Positions 59,539-64,000 of a stretch of 64,000 nucleotides of DNA are shown here, piece after piece. The DNA is from Hybos culiciformis. Taxonomy: Eukaryota; Arthropoda; Insecta; Diptera; Hybotidae. The translations under genes were made by a program, and so were the position numbers. The notes beneath the pieces were generated by a model. It was not told where the DNA came from and did not search any database. It was given only the letters and a program-made list of their open reading frames with translations. Position 1 is the first letter of the stretch. Every line of letters begins with the position of its first letter. The stretch is from contig OZ023273.1 in assembly GCA_964007475.1 (NCBI GenBank), positions 62,320,108 to 62,384,107 on the forward strand, in the 5' to 3' direction.

Positions 59539-60095
59539 GGGGGATGGAAATAAGGCCGCGACGTTTTTTTGTTGCGGGCCGCGAAGATTTTTTCGCGGTC
59601 TTATTTCATTTTGAAAAATGAAATAAGACCGCAAAAAATTCCTCGCGGCCTTATTTCGTTTTGAAAAATGAAATAAGGCCGCGACAAAAAAAAAACAATT
59701 ATTCGGAGGGCGCCACAAATCCCACTGACCAACCGCCCGCCCGCCGCCCTGCTGCCCCCTGCCCTGTGTGCTCACCTCACAAGATTACGCGGCCTTATTT
59801 CGTTTTTCAAAATGAAATACGGCCGCGAAAAAATCCTCGCGGCCTTATTTCATTTTTCAAAATGAAATTAGCCCTCCGATTAATTTTTTTTTTTGTCGCG
59901 GTCTTATTTCATTTTTCAAAACGAAATAAGGCCGCGAGGAATTTTATGCGGTCTTATTTCATTTTTCAAAATGAAATAAGACCGCGAGGATTTTTTCGCG
60001 GCCTTATTTCATTTTTCAAAATGAAATAAGACCGCAACAAAAAACCTATCGCGGCCTTATTTCCCGCGGCCTTATTTCACTGCGCCATTCAATAA
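59530..60095. repeat. 9-bp target duplication around the palindrome-array foldback
   Basis: ATTCAATAA at 59530-59538 and at 60087-60095 directly flank the element at 59539-60086. Confidence 0.8.
59539..60086. mobile_element. Foldback element built of repeated short palindromes
   Basis: The outer ends are imperfect inverted repeats (GGGGGATGGAAATAAGGCC and, on the other strand, GGCGCAGTGAAATAAGGCC). The body is a chain of about nine palindromic units of roughly 45 bases. Each has CGCGGCCTTATTTC, a short FFK-like spacer TTTTTCAAAA, then GAAATAAGGCCGCG, in both orientations. They surround a GC-rich centre at about 59707-59775 containing AAATCCCACTGACCAACC. A 9-bp duplication suggests a Mutator-like or related integration mechanism. 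The frames across it are repeat artefacts. Confidence 0.8.
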
Positions 60096-60719
60096 ATTGA
60101 ATGCATAAACTTTAAAACTTTTAATGTAAAATTAATAATTAATTATAATTAAAACAAAAGACAAAATTTTGTTTAAAAGTTCGATGTCCCATTGATCTGG
60201 TCTCAACAGAACATTTATTTAACTGTTTTTTGTTAACTTTTTTGTGAGACGTTATTTGCTTCGATCATATAAAAATATTATTATTTGAAAAATTAATTGT
60301 ATGAAATAATTTTTATCTAAAAGACGTTTTTAGTGTTCGATCGTATTTTACAATTTTTACACTTAACAATTCACATTTTTTTCTATTGAATCATTTTTCT
60401 CTGTTTTTCCCTTTCGCAAGTGCCGAGTCAAAAACAAAAATGCAAAATTGATTGATTCTAGTTGAGAATTTAGTTACTTTTCCGAAATCTCTAAGTTTCA
60501 AGAAAAGCAGTACCTAATAGATAAGTTAAATAAAGCTTTTAAATTTTCGATTTAAAATTCTTTCGAATAATTATTTTTACAGTCGATCTACATTCATATA
60601 TACAAATTTTGATGGAAATCCCCGTTCAAATCCTTGAGACTTTTGTACCAATTTTTATCTAAATCTATTTTTTTTGACTCCATTACCCCATACTAATTTG
60701 TCAATATTCATTTGAACTT

Positions 60720-60960
60720 GTAAAAAAAAAAAAATTCAAATTTATATAAATTTTACATTCTTCTAGCTCCGGGAACCAGAGAGTATCATCCTTTAGCTTG
60801 AACGAAGTGAACAAGATTGAAGATATTATAAAACTGATTAAATCGAAATCGGTCAAGTAGTTTATTAGTTATAAAATAGTTATTAGCATTTTAGTGTGCG
60901 ACAGACGGATAGACCGAAAATGAAAAAACCATATACATAATATGTTTTTTAATTTTTGAT
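60720..60960 (+). repeat. Old interspersed repeat fragment
   Basis: The stretch from CTAGCTCCGGGAACC to GTGCGACAGACGGATAGACC resembles the 3' parts of dispersed insect retroelements (a CAGACGGA-type tail after a TAGTTATAA phrase). No boundaries or gene could be defined. Confidence 0.3.
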
Positions 60961-61440
60961 AGCAAACTGGCTAATAAGGATTATTCAAATTAAATTAAAA
61001 ATAAGTTGAATTGACGACACCACCTCATAATTTGGATTCAAAAGCAAAAATAAATCAACATTGTGAAAAAATCTTTAACCTTTGATCTTGTTCGTTTTTT
61101 TTTTTAAATACAAAGAATACATTCTTCTTTACCTATAAACATAAAGTTCTCTAATCAACATAAATAAAGCAAAAAAAATATTTATATTTATGTATACAAG
61201 TATATTTGTTTTTTATTGTTAGTCATTGAAAAAAATTTATATTTTTTTTTATTTAGTAAACAAAAAAATTATGGGTTCAAAATTTTTGAACTATAAAATT
61301 TTAATTAATATTAGATTTTCGTCAGTTAAGTATTTATTTCATTTTCAAAACCAACTACCAAAACTTTTTCAAAATATAAGAGTCATAAAGAACCCTAAAC
61401 CCTAACATCATTGTATCTTATTTCTATGCTAATTATTATC

Positions 61441-61756
61441 TAGTTTACATGGAGAGTTGAAACCGGATTCAACTAAGGTTCAACTACATGTAAACGGTGG
61501 TAGAGTTAACCTGGGTTAACCTAACTCAACCCAAGAAATTCGCTCGGTTAAGTTAACTCTATCCATGTAAACGGTTAACCCGGTTAAAAATAAGCAACAG
61601 CTGTTTGTTTTGTTTCTTTTTTATATATAATTTTGTCATTTTCAAACTCAATTCAACCACAGTTCAACCACATGCTTTTCGACTACATCATGTAAACACT
61701 TGACCTCTTTTCAACCACATTTCGACTCAACCACGGTTGGACTATCATGTAAACTA
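61441..61756. mobile_element. TIR element with recurring CATGTAAAC motif
   Basis: The ends TAGTTTACATG and CATGTAAACTA are perfect inverted repeats. CATGTAAAC occurs at several further positions inside, together with AACTCAACC/GGTTGA words in both orientations. 316 bases, no gene, target duplication unclear. Confidence 0.6.
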
Positions 61757-61794
61757 GGTATATATGAATAAAACGATTACGTTTTTAATGAATT

Positions 61795-62045
61795 CTGTGG
61801 CCACAAGGCATAACCGCTTAAGTCGAGTTAGGCGGTTATGATTTTATCATTTTCAACTGTTGGTCATATGATTCTACGCCTCATATTCGGCTTTTAAAAA
61901 CTTAAAATGGTTTTAAAATTCTACAATCTTCTCAAATTAGGTTCCATTTATCTTCATTATTCGATTTCAGGAAAGGATTTGAAACTTTAAACTGCTCTCC
62001 TGAAAAGTAGCAAAATTGAGTTAGTCGATTATGCCTTGTGGCCAC
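61795..62045. mobile_element. TIR element with 6-bp duplication
   Basis: Left end CTGTGGCCACAAGGCATAA; right end TTATGCCTTGTGGCCAC is its inverted copy, two bases shorter. TGAATT flanks both ends (61789-61794 and 62046-62051). 251 bases, no gene. Superfamily not assigned. Confidence 0.65.
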
Positions 62046-62051
62046 TGAATT

Positions 62052-64000
62052 AATAAAAGGTATTGATTGAAAACCAAATCAAAATATTTTTTTTCACTGA
62101 AATAATGAAAATTAAAAAAAAAAATGACGGACAGTTTTATTAAATCTTTAAGCAAGTGACGTAAATGACGTTTAAAGATTATTCAATTTTTTTTTTATAT
62201 GCTAATTAAAAATATTAAATTAGAACATTAACAAGGTTACACCGGATAACGTCCGCAAAAGTTACAACTCTTATACAATGATACATGTGCAGGCAGATAA
62301 TATGTAAAATTAGATAATTTTTTTTTCGAAAATAACATATAAAATATACTTATTTAACATTTATAATTTGAATTATTATCACATTTTTTATTCCCCATGA
62401 ATATTATAGAGTTTTGGTATTAATTACAATTCATTGATTCAACAGATTTTAATTTATTTTTAAGAATGTGCAGAATATGCATAAATATCGAAATATAAAC
62501 TCAGTGAGTGTAATAATAATTGAGAAAATAATAAATTGAAATCAAATCAAAAAATAAATGTTTTTCATATGTAATTTCTTAAGATGAAAAAAAATATTTG
62601 GTTCCCGTTTAATAAATATGCCTAATAAATATGCGAAATGAGCGTGAGACAATAAGTTTCTAAATTTTAAGTTTATTTGTATTTATATATTTACTTTATT
62701 ATTAGTTACATTATGTACATGTTCATATATCTATTTATATTTAATTATCTATTTTAGCTAAATTCGAATTATGAATATTGAATATTATAAAATGTTATTT
62801 TTCGTCATTTAATGCACATATGTCTGAAGCCAAAAGAACTTGTTACTATGTATCTTAAAGATATTCGATGACATTGAATAATTAATTGTTTAAGCTTTAC
62901 TTATGTTGTGAAGTCGAACAATTTTAATGTTTCGTGATTGATTAAGTAGTATTCTATTCACTCATAGATGATTTTTAATAGCTTTATCTTAAATTGAACC
63001 TAAACTATTCAGAATTATTAAAGCCATTATTTACATTTACAATTAATTTTAAATAAAATTTATTGTTTAAAAAATAATGAGTAAATTAAATGCTGTTGAT
63101 TGAAATTAACAGCAATCGATAAAACAATAGTATTTAACAAAGTAATAAACCATAATTATATATATTTGAAGAATTATTAAAAATTCAATCGTAAATATAC
63201 AATCGTTCTAATGTATGTAATTAAATTCCAAAACAACATATTATTAAGAATTTTATAGACTTTAACCATTAAATTAATCATTAAACTTCTTAATAGACAT
63301 CATATATAAAATAACTGATATTTATTATTTCAAATTAAATTAAACCACATTAACTAGGACGTGTGATATCTGAATCTTCCCGTATAAAATAATATGCTTT
63401 TATTAGCAATATTAAAAAAAATAAGCGAACAAAAAACCACAACTTATTTTCTTTTTTCTGTTAATAATATTTTTATTAATATTTTATTTTCCTCGATTAT
63501 TTTAATAGGTATGTAGATACTTATTTTAAACATGTTTTGTTATTTATACATAATATATTTGATGCATAGGTATACAAATTGCAAAAAGCTTTAAGCCAGA
63601 TATTTCATTCAAATAAATAAGCTTAATCATAAATATATTATAACTTTCATTCTTAGAAACAGATTATTTAGCTATTTCTAAGAAATATTCTCAATTTTTA
63701 CGAAAGTAATTTCATAAATTATGTATGTGTACATAAAAAAATTAGACAAATAAAAATTTTCAAGATTTAATTACATGAAATGTGTAATTTATGATCTAAT
63801 TTTGTCAATTATTTAATTATCTAATCAAGCCAATTACTTAGTTTAGCTCAGAAATTGGTTTACCAAAAATATTTTCAATCGTATTGAAAATATTCATTTT
63901 TATATCTTCTTTATATTTATTCGTTTTCTATAAACAATGATAAGTAAAAAGCTAAACAATTTTCGAGCTCAGACGTTATAGGTCAGAAAGTTATCTACCT
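62052..64000. other. AT-rich intergenic or intronic DNA
   Basis: No exon, RNA or bounded repeat recognised. It could be inside the first intron of FABP gene C. Confidence 0.5.

Noticed and set aside
59512..60029. Frames with repeated FHFSKRNKAARN and FQNEIRPR phrases
   Set aside because: They are translations of the repeated palindrome, not protein repeats.
59539..60086. Regularly spaced palindromic repeats considered as a CRISPR array
   Set aside because: Eukaryotic context, units in both orientations, no unique spacers and a target duplication; this is a foldback element.
1..64000. tRNA, rRNA and snRNA genes
   Set aside because: No cloverleaf with A and B boxes or conserved RNA core was recognised by eye. 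A tRNAscan or Rfam run would be decisive.

Overview
The window is strongly AT-rich eukaryotic DNA with spliced genes, three intracellular fatty-acid-binding protein (FABP) genes of insect type, a DCAF12 gene and many small inverted-repeat transposons. An insect genome assembly is the best reading. The order cannot be fixed from sequence alone. A 200-base run of N at 47698-47897 is a scaffold gap.

Layout. 1-21391 is mostly AT-rich intergenic DNA. It holds an hAT-like element (953-1489, 8-bp target duplication), two copies of a Tc1/mariner-type palindromic MITE (2153-2359, 18332-18550), another palindromic MITE (19487-19669), a two-copy diverged repeat (near 7743 and 10695), and two possible coding exons of an unidentified minus-strand gene (12192-12293, 8881-8975).

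21392-39332 is one complete, very young LTR provirus of the errantivirus (insect endogenous retrovirus, Ty3/gypsy) kind, flanked by the 4-bp duplication CTTG. It has 2.5-kb LTRs, a Lys-tRNA-type primer site, an array of five structured hairpins in the leader, gag with a GGGAAAC -1 frameshift site on its stop codon, pol (protease, RT, RNase H, integrase), a small capsid-like ORF, a large env with a furin-like site, and a fifth ORF of unknown function whose ATG directly follows a splice acceptor. The 3' LTR is split by a 2.1-kb Harbinger-like element (35029-37140) with a CAG duplication. The junction between the -1 frame and the pol frame is interrupted beside a 14-bp tandem duplication, so this copy may not make a normal Gag-Pol protein.

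39337-64000 is host genic DNA. Three FABP genes lie on the minus strand: A at 40954-43129, B at 44507-45536, C at 56609-57550 with its first exon not found. Gene A is divergent: two of the three carboxylate-binding residues are replaced, and a serine-rich tail exon is possible. Between B and C, on the plus strand, is DCAF12 (48535-53958, eight coding exons, 470 aa), a WD40 substrate receptor of CUL4-DDB1 ubiquitin ligase. Its first intron carries a long GC-rich foldback element. A second foldback (59539-60086), built from repeated copies of one short palindrome, shares an 18-bp core with the first. Two further TIR elements lie at 61441-61756 and 61795-62045.

The most unusual material is in the provirus (covarying hairpin array, capsid-like accessory ORF, spliced fifth ORF), followed by the divergent FABP and the two related foldbacks.
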